This document shows, piece by piece, positions 1 through 11,120 of a DNA stretch of 64,000 bases. Below the pieces are notes generated by a model. The model saw only the letters and a program-made list of their open reading frames with translations. It had not been told where the DNA came from and made no database searches. Each line of letters starts with the position of its first letter. Position 1 is the stretch's first letter. Source of the stretch: Pegoplata infirma (Eukaryota; Arthropoda; Insecta; Diptera; Anthomyiidae); contig OY992537.1 of the NCBI GenBank assembly GCA_963921195.1, positions 145,772,275-145,836,274 on the forward strand, read 5' to 3'. The translations under genes and the position numbers were made by a program.

Positions 1-480
1 AAGCAAAATGGGCCAGTGGCCCGCCACCGCAAAAAATTCCCAGTCGGCTTGGTAACCTGCTCACGCATACTAATAAAGTATAAATCAATTATTTTTTATT
101 TTCATGAATTTTGAGAGAACATTTGGGATCTTGATTTGTGAACACAAAACACGTTTACCTGTAATATTGAAAGGATACCTTGAGTCAAATTTAAAGGGGA
201 CTGTTTTTTTCCAATTCCATTAGGTCTAAGGTATAAGTATAATATAAAAATTGATAATATAAAAATCATAAATTAAAAAAAAAATGGAAAAACACCATAA
301 ATACCTTATTTTTAAAAACGCGTATTTAAAAAACGGCAAGACCAAAAAAGCACCAGCAAATACCCGAAATGTAACATAGTGACAACACTGAATTCAAATT
401 TAACGATTTTGCAAAAAAAAAAAACAGTTGGTAGCTCTGCTTGTAAACAAGCGCCCCCTTACGGAATTATTACAAACAAA
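1..480. other. AT-rich non-coding DNA, degenerate repeat
   Basis: No gene is visible. Phrases around 105-240 (a 'gaattttgag' segment followed by wording like 'ggtctaag') loosely resemble the interior of the HINE-like repeat at 22546-23397, so this may be an old fragment of that family. The similarity was judged by eye and is weak. Confidence 0.3.
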
Positions 481-717
481 AATAAATTAAAAACCTAATA
501 AATTACTATATATTAGTACTTTTATGAACTAAAAATAGTAAAAAAATTAGTAAAACCAACTACCAACAAAAATTACTCATAAACAGTAAGAAATACTAAT
601 TATAGCACTTTGAAGATACTAAAAAAACTACTGTAATAATGGTAATTGGTGACTTATTAGTAGATTTGGGTTACCAACGCACTTACTAATTTTTTTACTG
701 TAGAATTATTTTGAGTG
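481..717. mobile_element. Right part of a CACTC...GAGTG TA-TSD element
   Basis: The segment is rich in 'ttagtaa' and 'tactaa' words and ends in TTTTGAGTG followed by TA, as do the elements ending at 11643, 33330 and 45506. No matching CACTC left end was found upstream, so the left end is lost or too diverged. No coding capacity. Confidence 0.5.
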
Positions 718-719
718 TA

Positions 720-2800
720 GAAATTTGTACATGACAATAATGAAAATCTACATAAATGTTATGAAAAATGACGTTAAAAAGGAACCTATGAAGGGTTTCA
801 TTGAAATAATGAAATAGGTATCATAAAATGTAATTGCAAGAACAAGTTTCATTAAATTAATGAAAATTGTTCATAAAAAATATAAAATGTAGTTGATGAA
901 ATTTTTCATTACTTTAATGAAAAAAGTCTTTAATTCTTATGAAATACTTTCATTGAATAAATCCTACTTTTTATTTTTGAAATGAAATACTTTAATTGAA
1001 TAAATGCTATTTTTTATTTTAAAATGAAATATATGTATGAAATTGTAAAGATATTTTTATAGAATTAAAAATAATAAAACACTATCCGTGCTAATCACTT
1101 CATGATTTTCACTTAGTTTTCTCGCATAAAAATTTTACTTCAACCTTTAATTGTAATTAGAGTTTTTCTTTTCCCGGACTTTTTCATTTCCCGGGAAAGC
1201 GGGATTCATTTTTAAATTTCCCGGGATCCCGGGAACTCCCGCAAAAACTAAAAAACCCAAATTTTTGGTCAAAAAAATACATAAAAACGTTTTGAATGCG
1301 ATTACACTATTTATAAGGTTTATTAACACCATAAAAATCTTATTAAGTACCTTTAGCACAAAAAAATAATTTTTGAGAAAAAAAGAACAATTTTTGTTAC
1401 TCAGTTTTTATAAAAAGCGGCCCAAATATGTCAAAGTCTTTTAAAAGTATTTTTAAGGGAATATGTTATTTCGTATCGCTTCTGTTTAATAAAAATTCAT
1501 CATTTATTCATCTCATTGTCAGTTCATTTTTCCAATTGGTTCTCAACGCTTTGCCTCTAAAACACAATGAAACTGATTCAGAGGAATTTCTCAATTATGT
1601 CTCTGAAACTTAATTTAACTGTTTCAGAGAAATGAAATTATAAGAAAATTTACCCCAAAAATTAGTAAAAAAATTTAAAAATTCTGTTTTCTAAAAGAAA
1701 ACTCAGTTAATTTCAGAGTCATTCCTTACACAGATTTTATATCAATTTATCGATTAAAAAAGAATCATGTCCAGAGACATAAATATTTTCTATAGAAAAA
1801 TAATCATACTGCAAATTTTTCTAATGCTGGTCTCATAAAGAAAATTTCTCAGCTTCTGAAAAATAGTATCAGGTTCTGATAATTATATCCTATCGAAGAT
1901 TTAAATATTGTGAGACTTTTCCATTCCGTAAGTCTCAGATTTTATGACATTTTTTAGTTAGAAGGTCTCTCTTGGAATACTTTTTGGGCCCTCCTGGTTC
2001 CTGCGTACGTTTCTGCCATCAATTATCAAGAATTTTAATAAAATCTCTAAAAAATCACCTACAAAATAATCAAAGAAGACGAAAAATCAACAATTTCAAA
2101 GAAAAGAAAATTCCCGGGAATTCCCGCTCTATTTCCCGGGATTTCGAGATCGAAAATTTACGGGAATTCCCGGGAAATCCCGTCCCGGGAATTCCCGTGA
2201 AAAACTCTAATTGTAATACATTAGTAAAACCACGAAGCAAAATAAGACAGCGCGAATTTAGTAAATATAAAATTTACTTTTTATTTTAAATTTCACAAAA
2301 AAGTCTAACAAATCACTTTCACATATTTTTTTTATCTATAGATTTCACTCAGTTTTCTCACACAAAATTTTACTATACCATTAACTTTTAATACATAAGT
2401 AAAACCCTGAAATAATAAAAAGCAACGCGAGTTTAATAAATACTTATAATTAATCAATAACATTTCATTTTAAATTTCGTATAAAAATAAAAAAAAAATC
2501 ACAAATTATTTCGTGTCGCTCTGATCAGCTGTTTTTTACGCGTAAACTAACAGACTAAAAAGAAGAAGAAGAACTAACAGACTAAACAGACTCGACGACA
2601 GGTGTCAAAAAAAGCAAATTTTATAAACAAAACTCAATGAAATTTTTTGAAACTACGAAATCTAATGAATCAAGATTAATGAAAATTTTGCACAACATGT
2701 ATGAAATTTCATTCAGCATATGAAATATTTCATTGTTGTAATAAAACAACGTTAATGAATTCCATTCATTAGTGATATGAAGCGTTTTTCTATCAGTGTA
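720..2800. mobile_element. Diverged AT-rich element with TTCATTAATGAA-type repeats
   Basis: Both flanks of the insertion at 1158-2209 carry many copies of 'ttcatt' and 'aatgaaa' in direct and inverted orientation (about 740-1060 and 2630-2780). This is how subterminal repeats of a non-autonomous DNA transposon look. The right edge ends near 'cagtgtag' at about 2800; the left edge is not certain. No open frame of interest. Confidence 0.4.
1158..2209. mobile_element. Element M: hAT-like, CCCGGGAA subterminal repeats
   Basis: Terminal inverted repeats TAGAGTTTTTC and GAAAAACTCTA are flanked by an exact 8-bp duplication, ATTGTAAT, at 1150-1157 and 2210-2217. Just inside each end lies a cluster of CCCGGGAA and GGGAATTCCCG words, probably transposase-binding subterminal repeats. 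An 8-bp TSD is typical of hAT elements. The interior (about 1260-2100) is AT-rich and codes for nothing recognisable, so it is non-autonomous. Confidence 0.8.
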
Positions 2801-2926
2801 GGAAAAATGCGTCAGAACCTAAGGCTTTTCCTATATATAGGAAAAACTAGCTGTTTTGCACCCGGCGTTGTCCGGGTTGAAAAAAATTTTATGTAATGAA
2901 TGAGTTTTTTATTATCATTTTTAAAA

Positions 2927-5900
2927 TATCCACTTATATAAACAATTGGAGGGTGTCAGATGAAGTCTCAATGTCTGATCATCAGCACATTCGATTTGAC
3001 ATTCCGGGCAATCTGTCACTCACTCAAGAGTTTATATCAAGGAAAAATACTAACTGGATTTCTTATAGGGAATCTATCGCTTCTAAAGCTGACCTGCTGA
3101 TCACCGATATTGGTTCCATAGGGGACCTAGAAGTGGCAGCAGGACAGCTTGATCAAGTGATTAAATCCTCGTATCATGAAAGCAGCACAATACGTCAACA
3201 AAAGGTACGACGTAAGGTCCCATGGTGGAGTGGTGCTCTTGATGATATGCGGAAGAAAGTTAGAAAACTTTTTAATGAGGCCAAACGTACTGGGAACTGG
3301 GATACTTATAGAAGTTCTCTGACTGAGTACAACAAGGAAATTAGAAGATCCAAAAGGGCATCTTGGAGGAAATTCTGTGAAAGCATAGAAGATACTCCTA
3401 CAGTCGCAAGACTACATAAAACGTTAGTGAAATCCTCTACGAACGAAATGGGTCTTTTAAGGGGAAATAACGGTATATATACCAAGGACCGAAAGGAGAC
3501 TTTGGAGTTGTTATTACATATTCACTTTCCTGATTCGATCATTTGTGATCCTTCAGGAAATAATATTATACACGACCCCACAAGATTTTGTAGAAGAACA
3601 TCTAATCTTTCAGGCGTCATCTTCGACCCGGATAAGGTTAGATGGGCCATTAAGTCCTTTGATCCGTTTAAATCCCCTGGGGGGGACGAAATCTTCCCCG
3701 CTCTTTTGCAGAATGGGTTAGACTTTCTTTTAGATACATTAGTATCTGTTTTTAGATCCAGCTTTATATTTGGACACATCCCTTCTCTTTGGAGGAAGGT
3801 AAATGTTGTATTCATACCTAAAGCTGGAAATAGACCGGCTGAATTGCCAAAATCGTATAGACCCATAAGTCTTACATCCTTCCTACTGAAGACTATGGAA
3901 AGATTACTGGATCTTCACTTAAGATCCACATACTTGGATCAATATCCTTTACACAGGAATCAGTATGCATATGCAAATGGCAAATCTACTGATTCGGCTT
4001 TACATCATCTGGTGACGGTTATAGAAAAAGCCCATAAGGACAAGGAAATAGCTCTTTGTGCCTTTCTGGATATTGAGGGAGCTTTTGATAATACTGGTTA
4101 TGACTCCATTGAATCTGCACTTCGGTGTAGAGGTGTAGATCAGGGTACATGTAGATGGATTAAGAACATGCTAGAGAGCAGGGAAATAACCGCATCTATG
4201 GGTTGCACTCGAGTCACAGTGAATGCCGTTAAAGGCTGTCCTCAGGGCGGCGTCCTATCTCCACTACTTTGGTCCTTGGTGATAGACGACTTGCTTCAGA
4301 GGCTAGATAATATGGGTTATCAGGCAATAGGTTACGCGGACGATTTAGTAGTCATAGTAACTGGTAAATTCGATAATATCATCTCGGATATTATGTGCAA
4401 CGCTCTACGTTTGGTAATGGGCTGGTGCACTGAACAGGGTCTTTCCATTAACCCTAACAAGACTATTATAGTCCCGTTTACTAGGAGAAGAAATCTCAAT
4501 TTAGGTATAATTTCCGTAGGGAATACTATTATCCAACTCTCTAAGGAGGTTAAGTATCTGGGAGTTATCTTGGATACGAAACTTACTTGGAACTCACATT
4601 TAGACGGCACTATCAGAAAGGCTATTGCGGCATTATGGGCAGCGAATAGGATTGTTGGTAGGACCTGGGGATTGAGCCCCAAAATGGTCATGTGGATCTA
4701 CAAGATGATTGTAAGACCGATCATGACGTACGCTGCCATAGTCTGGTGGCCGAAGACTATACAGGGGGATGCCACCGTAAGACTAGGCAAGGTACAGCGT
4801 CTGGCCTGCACTCTAATCACGGGTGCTATGAGAACCTGCCCAACTTTGGCCCAAGAAGCCATTTTGGGTCTCACACCTCTCGACATATTTATTAGATCTA
4901 CGGCAACTATGGCTGCGCGTAGAATGAATATCGATTACTCTGACCCCCGCAACTTGAGCGGTCACTCCAATATTCTTTCTTCAATAGGAATTAGGGAAAA
5001 CCTGGATATGCCGACGGATAGAGTAAACACTGTGCTTCGCTTTGGAAGGAAATTTGAGATCGTGATACCGAGTAGACCAGAGTGGGATAAAGGTGGTCCA
5101 TATGTGGATACTAGAAGCCTAAACTGGTATACTGACGGATCCAAAATGTCCTCTGGAGTTGGCGCTGGTGTCTACGGTCCAAACACGCGGATCTCCGAAC
5201 CAATGGGTAGGTGGCCTACAGTTTTTCAGGCTGAAATTCAGGCTATTACAATATGCGCTAGGGTTAATATTGCAAAGGGTATGAAGGGTACTCATATTTC
5301 AATCTTCTCTGATAGCCAGGCAGCACTTCAGGCACTGTCTTCTTGGGAATTCAAATCCAAAATGACACTGGAATGTTTTGATACCCTTCAGCAGCTGGCC
5401 GGGAGAAACAAAATTACTCTATTTTGGATCCCTGGTCATAGAGGTTTTGAGGGTAATGAGATAGCGGATGAGCTTGCTAGAAATGCCTCCGTTACTCCTA
5501 TGACAGGACCCGAACCCTATTGTGGGGTAAACTGGTCCACCTTCTCGAACATGATTAGGGGTTTGGAAAGAACCGACTTCTTAAACTTGTGGGAAAATTC
5601 AGGAGGTCTACGACAATCCAAGGCACTAATCACTCCATTATCATATGGAAGTATACTTAATCACACCAAAAGTGACATTAGGTTACTGACAGGTTTTCTC
5701 ACCGGGCATTATAAGGTAAATTATCACTTGCATAATTTAAACCTTTGTGCATCGTCTTTGTGTCGACTTTGTCTTGAGGAAGTGGAGACAACGCAACACA
5801 TATTATGTGAATGCATCGCAATATGTAGGATCAGAAGACGGTTCTTAGACAGGGAATTGCTTAATTCTGAGGATATAAGGCTAGCTTCTCCATCCTCTGT

Positions 5901-6022
5901 TATAATGTTCATTAGGAACATTGAACAGAGTTTGAATTAGATTAATGGATCTTGGCACAAAAGACCCATAAGGGTCGCAGTGCCGGCCGTTGGGCTAGAT
6001 CACACCTTGAAAAAAAAAAAAA
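2927..6022 (+). mobile_element. LOA-like non-LTR retrotransposon, 5'-truncated, with poly(A)
   Basis: The insertion is bounded by an exact 13-bp duplication, ATCATTTTTAAAA, at 2914-2926 and 6023-6035, and ends in an A tract after a short 3' UTR. The 5' end falls in the endonuclease domain, the usual outcome of incomplete target-primed reverse transcription. The perfect TSD and long open frame indicate a fairly recent insertion. It sits inside the Helitron at 2847-7558. Confidence 0.92.
2929..5940 (+). CDS. Retrotransposon ORF2: endonuclease C-terminus, reverse transcriptase, RNase H
   Basis: About 1003 residues are open from the truncated 5' end to TAG at 5938-5940. The N-terminus holds only the tail of the APE-type endonuclease, with the SDH motif (residues SMSDHQHIRF). 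The reverse transcriptase follows: SYRPISLTS, LDIEGAFD, the QGGVLSPLL box and the catalytic YADD at 4333-4344. A complete RNase H1-type domain starts at YTDGSK (5128) and continues through SDSQAAL and GHRGFEGNEIADELA. A CCHC-type zinc knuckle (CRLC...HILCEC) lies near 5761-5811. The LDIEGAF motif together with RNase H fits the LOA group of the Jockey/I lineage; the clade is my inference. All catalytic motifs are present, but without ORF1, promoter and most of the endonuclease it cannot move by itself. The start is the truncation point, not a real initiation codon. Confidence 0.93.
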   Translation, partial: STYINNWRVSDEVSMSDHQHIRFDIPGNLSLTQEFISRKNTNWISYRESIASKADLLITDIGSIGDLEVAAGQLDQVIKSSYHESSTIRQQKVRRKVPWWSGALDDMRKKVRKLFNEAKRTGNWDTYRSSLTEYNKEIRRSKRASWRKFCESIEDTPTVARLHKTLVKSSTNEMGLLRGNNGIYTKDRKETLELLLHIHFPDSIICDPSGNNIIHDPTRFCRRTSNLSGVIFDPDKVRWAIKSFDPFKSPGGDEIFPALLQNGLDFLLDTLVSVFRSSFIFGHIPSLWRKVNVVFIPKAGNRPAELPKSYRPISLTSFLLKTMERLLDLHLRSTYLDQYPLHRNQYAYANGKSTDSALHHLVTVIEKAHKDKEIALCAFLDIEGAFDNTGYDSIESALRCRGVDQGTCRWIKNMLESREITASMGCTRVTVNAVKGCPQGGVLSPLLWSLVIDDLLQRLDNMGYQAIGYADDLVVIVTGKFDNIISDIMCNALRLVMGWCTEQGLSINPNKTIIVPFTRRRNLNLGIISVGNTIIQLSKEVKYLGVILDTKLTWNSHLDGTIRKAIAALWAANRIVGRTWGLSPKMVMWIYKMIVRPIMTYAAIVWWPKTIQGDATVRLGKVQRLACTLITGAMRTCPTLAQEAILGLTPLDIFIRSTATMAARRMNIDYSDPRNLSGHSNILSSIGIRENLDMPTDRVNTVLRFGRKFEIVIPSRPEWDKGGPYVDTRSLNWYTDGSKMSSGVGAGVYGPNTRISEPMGRWPTVFQAEIQAITICARVNIAKGMKGTHISIFSDSQAALQALSSWEFKSKMTLECFDTLQQLAGRNKITLFWIPGHRGFEGNEIADELARNASVTPMTGPEPYCGVNWSTFSNMIRGLERTDFLNLWENSGGLRQSKALITPLSYGSILNHTKSDIRLLTGFLTGHYKVNYHLHNLNLCASSLCRLCLEEVETTQHILCECIAICRIRRRFLDRELLNSEDIRLASPSSVIMFIRNIEQSLN

Positions 6023-6035
6023 ATCATTTTTAAAA

Positions 6036-7558
6036 AGCCAAATCGGTCCAGCCGTTTTCCGATTTGAGATATGTCGAAAAAGGAGGCGTAAAAGTGGGTG
6101 TGGTTTATTTGTTTTCCGTTAAAACCTAACACGGTTATTTAAAAAAAAAAAAAAATATTATCCAAATCGGTTCAGCTGTTCTTATGTCATGCAATTTCCA
6201 AAGAACGACATTTGATTTTTATTTAACCAATTATTTACATTAATTATTGGCAAGGAGAGGACTTTCATACAAATGCATGTTTTTATCCTTTGGTCATAGA
6301 ACAGCTTAAACAAAATATCTTTGCGAATTAAAGAATTTTCTTTAAAATGGCATCGATTCGTTAGTGCATATTTTTGCATATTTTGCTTAAAATGCATAGT
6401 TTTGCATATTTTGCTATTATTTCGCTATAAATGCATATTTTTAGGTCATATTTTGTATAAATTTTAGTTTTTTTAGCTATTTTTATTTTTTTTTTTAATC
6501 TATTTTTAAGATTTTTTTATATTTTTTTTTTTTGTATTAAAGCAATTATGATTTTTTTTTAATTTTTTAATAACAATTTATACATACTGTATATATGTGT
6601 GTATATCTAATCTTACAATGCGAGACTGAATTTAAATGTTGTTTTTTTTTTAATAAAAGTAAAAAACAGGTGGATATTTTTTTAGTGCATTTTTTAATAT
6701 TTTTAGTGCATATTTCACGACTTTTTAGTGCATATTTTAGGCGCCTAAAACATAGTTTTTTAGTGCATGAAGGTCCTGTCCCTGATTATTAGGTAATATT
6801 TATTTTTTTAAAACTTATTTGAATTTAACCAATTCGGGCCATCTATTCTCAAGTGATGCGATTTTATATATGTATATATCAAAAAGGGGACGTAGAAAAG
6901 CAAAATTGTTCTTTCCGAAAAATCTTAGGACGATGACGAACATTAAAAACAAAATTAGCCAAATTAATCCAGCCGTTCTACGATTTAAAATATACATGTC
7001 GGAAAAAGTAAGCATGAAAGTAGGCGAGGCCAATTTTCTTTCCTTAAAAATCTTTTGCGGACTTTAATCAAATCGGTCTAGCCGTTATAGTTTTTTCGAT
7101 ACATAGAGAAAAGTGGGCATGGCAATTTTCTTTTCCGAAAAAACCTTATTAGATAAAGTGGGCGTAAAAGTGGGCGTGGTCGACTTCTTTTTTCGTAAAA
7201 ATCAAAGTTGGACTATGATGAAAATTTATTAAAAAATTATGTCAAATCGGTACAGACGTTCTCAGATTTTAGATAAATCGAAAAAAGTGGGCGTGGTCGA
7301 TTTTTCTTTCAGTAAAAACTTAAATTGTGTTCCTATGAACAATTAAGTAAAAAATTAGCCAAATCGGTGCAGCCGTTTTCCGATTTTAGATAAATCGAAA
7401 AAAGTGGGCGTAAAAGTGGGCGTGGTCAATTTTTCTTTACGTAAAAACCTAAGTTGGACTATGACGAACATTTCAAAAAAAAAATTGTCCAAATCGGTAG
7501 AGCCGTTCTCAACTGATGCGGTTACCAACAAACGACAATTGATTTTTATTTATATAGA
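6036..7558. repeat. Irregular tandem array, about 105-175 bp units
   Basis: Units carry the phrases 'aaatcggt.cagccgtt', 'gataaatcgaaaaaag' and 'gtgggcgtggtc'. The 'agccgtt'-type landmark recurs near 6048, 6172, 6971, 7077, 7252, 7369 and 7500. The unit length varies, so it is a degenerate minisatellite forming the body of the Helitron at 2847-7558. The element at 6251-6784 interrupts it. Apparent open frames here are spurious. Confidence 0.75.
6251..6784 (-). mobile_element. Element E, copy 1: hAT-like MITE
   Basis: It ends in CAAGGAGAGGAC on the left and GTCCTGTCCCTG on the right, with near-matching 8-bp flanks ATTATTGG and ATTATTAG (7/8). It is the reverse-oriented relative of 36749-37286, sharing the same ends and the subterminal 'gcatatttt' / 'tagtgcat' repeats. 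It is non-coding and nested in the tandem array. Confidence 0.82.
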
Positions 7559-7713
7559 TTATTTTTCACTTTCAAATCATACGTTATTGAACAAATGTTT
7601 GGTAAGACATCCCAAAATAATGCTACAAATATGGGATACACATTACCTGGTAATGTGTTATATAATCACCACCCATTACCAACGTTTTGCTGGGATGATC
7701 TATATATTCAGAC
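7559..7713. repeat. Fragment related to 9205-9365 (inverted)
   Basis: The wording around 7570-7690 ('aacaaatgtttggtaaga', 'caaaataatgct', 'acattacc') recurs in reverse complement at 9205-9365. It is therefore a dispersed repeat fragment flanking element H, not unique host sequence. Confidence 0.55.
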
Positions 7714-9385
7714 CAGTGACGGTCCGTGAAGTTGTCACTGGGTGTTCTCTAATTTTTAAAAACAGCAAATCTTCTATATATATAATTTCCCAATTTGTGT
7801 GTTCCTCTTTTTTTGTCTATCCAGAGCTTTTTGAAGCCCACTGATGAGCTACAAAGCTCATTGACATTTTTGCTAAATTTAAAACCCCCAAATGACTTAG
7901 GAAGCTGAAAATTTCCCAGAATATAGTCCTAACGGTGGCGCATATTCCCAAGTAGTCGGATTTAAAATTTTCGCAATGTGGGCGGAGAATTGAGGGGAAA
8001 ATTGGCGCGACAAAATTGTGATTTTTTAACATTTTTACTTCTTTTGAAGCCCCCAAATGACTTAGGAAGCGGAAAATTGCATAGCATTTAGTTCTAACAA
8101 TGAAGCATATCCTGAAGTAATCGGATTTAAATTATTTAGACAGTGGAAGTATTATTAAGAGAAAAATGGGGCGTGGCAAAATTGTGTTTTTTAATATTTT
8201 AACTAATTTGAAGACCCCCAACGACCTATGAAGATGAAAATTTACATTTTTACTTATTTTAAAGTCCTCTAAACTTAAAATTTCCTAGCATATAGTCCTA
8301 TCAATTAAGCATATCCTGTAGTAGTCAAATTTTAAATTTTTCTACTGTGGGCGGAGAATTGAAAGGAAAACGGGGAGTCACAAAATTGGGATTTTTAATA
8401 TTTTAACTTCTTTTGAAGCCCTCAAAGGAAGCGGAAAATGCAAAGCGATTTAGAATATCCTGAAGTAATCAGATTTAAAATTTCTCGACTGTGGACGGAG
8501 AATTACAAGATAAAAGAGCGAGGAAAAATTGGGTGTTGTAATATTTGAAGACCCCCAATGACTTGGGAAGATGAAAATTGGCACATATATTAGGGCGGGT
8601 CGATTTTTTTGTCAAAAATCGTGTAGCAAAAACATAATCTACAAGAAATTCTAAGAACATTTCCCAATGAAACCATGTTTCTAAAATCAAACCCTATACC
8701 GCGCCTAACGACATGAAGATTTGTCCGTCCGTCCTTTTTTTCATAAGCAAAACATAGAACTTGACTCTTTTTTGGTGTTTGTGTTAGTTTTTGGGCGTTG
8801 GTGTGCTCTGACATATATAGTAAAATTTTATTGGCAACATTTTTGTAGAACAATTCATCCCAACCCTCCCCCTTTTTCGGGGTGTTTTTAGGAATTTGTT
8901 AGAATAGAGCCACAAAATACCGTTATGAGAGGGAGTTAGAGGGTTAATTTGTTTCACAAAAATATTTGCCATAATATTTTCTACAAAACTTCTAAACATA
9001 CCATATACCTCAGATATAAAGAAAACGTAGTTTTATATACCGATATGCTGCAAGAACAGGCCAAAGCTGAGAAATTTTAACCGCCTTTAAAATATAATAC
9101 CGACGTGATCTTTCAAAACGCCGACACACGCATACCTTTTTTTGGTCTCCTCTACTAGAATCAATTTTCGGAACCCCGTACTTTTCGAAAAAAAAAAAAA
9201 AATTAATTGTTGTACAGTGGTATTATTGAAGTTTGTGTTTTTCACAAAACACATCCTAACAAAACTTTGGTAATGTGTGGTAATGTATATCCCTTTTTTT
9301 TAGCATTATTTTAGGATTTCTTACCAAACATTTGCTCAACAACAAATTATTTCAAAGTGAAACATAATGTTTTACTAATTGCCCC

Positions 9386-9840
9386 CAACTGCGGATAACA
9401 AGGGACACGATGTTATTTTAATGACGTTGTGTGCGTTGCTATGTGCTCATGGGGAGCATAGCTGAGTGCTACCGGACGCGTCACAGGCTGCGGATAGTGA
9501 TGCGTTCCGTAGATATACGGAGCAGCTGCTTTTTTTAGTTAGTCGCGGACAGTCAGCGATTTCAAGAGGAGAGTCTCGGAGGGTCTTTCGAGTTCCCACA
9601 AATTCCGAGTATGCCGATGATCCTTAAAATGTCATGGCGAGTATTTGGCGCCATAAAACCAATAACCCACAGTATTTCTGCATACTTTAATCGGCAGCCT
9701 CGTTACCAGACTCGGATGCAATCGACTAATTCCCGGTTCATCTTAAACTTCTTTTATTAATGAAACCACAACAAATGTAACCTCCATGGAACCCCAGGAA
9801 TAAATATATATATAATTGACGCTGGATATAATTCGAACAA
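9386..9840. other. GC-richer block, possible solo LTR
   Basis: This ~450-bp block is clearly less AT-rich than its surroundings. It contains a perfect short hairpin, TCCGTA-gata-TACGGA (near 9508-9523), a 'ggaataaat' poly(A)-signal-like word near 9798, and could be framed as TGTT (9413) to AACA (9840), as in an LTR. No 4-5-bp TSD was found and no LTR pair or gag/pol is present. A retrotransposon 3' UTR is an alternative. Confidence 0.3.
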
Positions 9841-9844
9841 TTTT

Positions 9845-10346
9845 TGGGATTATGAACGGCAAGTATATTAGACATAATCCCTGAAATGGAAAAATAAATA
9901 TTTTAATTGATTTTTACTGAAAGCGCCATTTATTTATTTTGAGTAAGCATTTTTTTTAATAATTTTTTAAAAAAAAAAAATTTAGAGTGTAAATTTTTTT
10001 GAGTGTATTTTTTTTTTTAGTGTATTTTTTTTTGAGTGAAATATTTTTTTTTTTAGTTTAATATTTTTTTCGAGTGACAAAAATAGTTTTTTAAATATTT
10101 TTATTGACTTACCATTCCTTTTCAAAGCTGTTTAGCGTTTTTTTTCAACACGGGAGTTCAGGATAAAACCCATCTGAAATTTCACATTTTGCTAATAACT
10201 TATGAACCACCGGACAGAATTCGCTGAAACTTAGTATTAATCTGACCGGAAGTATAACAAAAATATACGCCACGCCTCAGCAGCTTGTCATATATATTTT
10301 TCATTCTTCCGCTAACATTTGAAAGTTAGCGTGTTTCATGTCGTTA
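9845..10346. other. Non-coding interior of element T
   Basis: Simple A/T runs and 'gagtgta'-like words are followed by 'cttccgctaacatttgaaag', which recurs downstream. Nothing gene-like is seen. Confidence 0.4.
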
Positions 10347-11120
10347 CACTCAAAAAAAAAAAAAAACTGTAATGTTAGCAAAAAAAGCTTGTAAACCTAC
10401 AAGAAAATTTGCTGATTTTGAACCCACAATTTTTTTGCTAAAGTTAGCAAAAATGTTTTGCAAATAATTAGTTAACTGATTTTTTTTTTTTTTAACTTAG
10501 TTCATACACATTTGGGTTCGGACCCAATAGGTCCAGACCCCGATGGGCCTAGACCTAGTTGGGTTCCTTAAAAATCGTCATAGTTTTTGATCCACAATTT
10601 GTGTCCGTTTCGCTCTACCTTGCTTAGTTTTTGAGATACGTGATTTTAGGGGATCACTGGGGTCTTGAGAATTAAAAAACTCGAAACTTAAAAAATATTA
10701 CTCGGAGAGTAATAGCTTGTCATATATATTTTTCATTCTTCCGCTAACATTTGAAAGTTAGCGTGTTTCACACAGACAGAAATACAGATGGACGGACAGA
10801 CTTTCATGTCGTTACACTCAAAAAAAAAAAAAAAAACTGTAATGTTAGCAAAAAAAGCTTGTAAACCTACAAGAAAATTTGCTGATTTTGAACCCACAAT
10901 TTTTTTTTAACTTAGTTCATACACATTTGGGTTCGGACCCAATAGGTCCAGACCCCGATGGGCCTAGACCTAGTTGGGTTCCTTAAAAATCGTCATAGTT
11001 TTTGATCCACAATTTGTGTCCGTTTCGCTCTACCTTGCTTAGTTTTTGAGATACGTGATTTTAGGGGATCACTGGGGTCTTGAGAATTAAAAAACTCGAT
11101 AACTTAAAAAATATTACTCG
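10280..11120 (+). repeat. Tandem duplication, about 450-unit length
   Basis: The block starting 'agcttgtcatatatattt' at about 10283 is repeated from about 10727. Both copies run through the CACTC end, the phrase 'gggttcggacccaatagg' and 'gagatacgtgattttagg'. Differences are small: the second copy has an extra 'cagacagaaatacagatgg' stretch and lacks about 90 bp. Confidence 0.82.

Larger units (their letters stand above)
2847..7558 (-). mobile_element. Helitron copy with internal tandem array, interrupted by two insertions
   Basis: Read on the minus strand it starts with TCTATATAAATAAAAATC (7558 downward), preceded by A, and ends with a GC-rich hairpin (2860-2875, arms CCCGG and CCGGG), a short spacer and CTAG at 2850-2847, followed by T. 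The 5'-TC, 3' hairpin plus CTAG and A|T target without TSD are the Helitron hallmarks. It has no Rep/helicase frame. Its body is the tandem array listed below. A LOA retrotransposon and a small hAT-like element were inserted later. Confidence 0.75.

Noticed and set aside
10130..11120. CRISPR-like or satellite array suspected from repeated wording
   Set aside because: Only two long tandem copies, no short repeats with unique spacers; a segmental tandem duplication in a eukaryotic genome.
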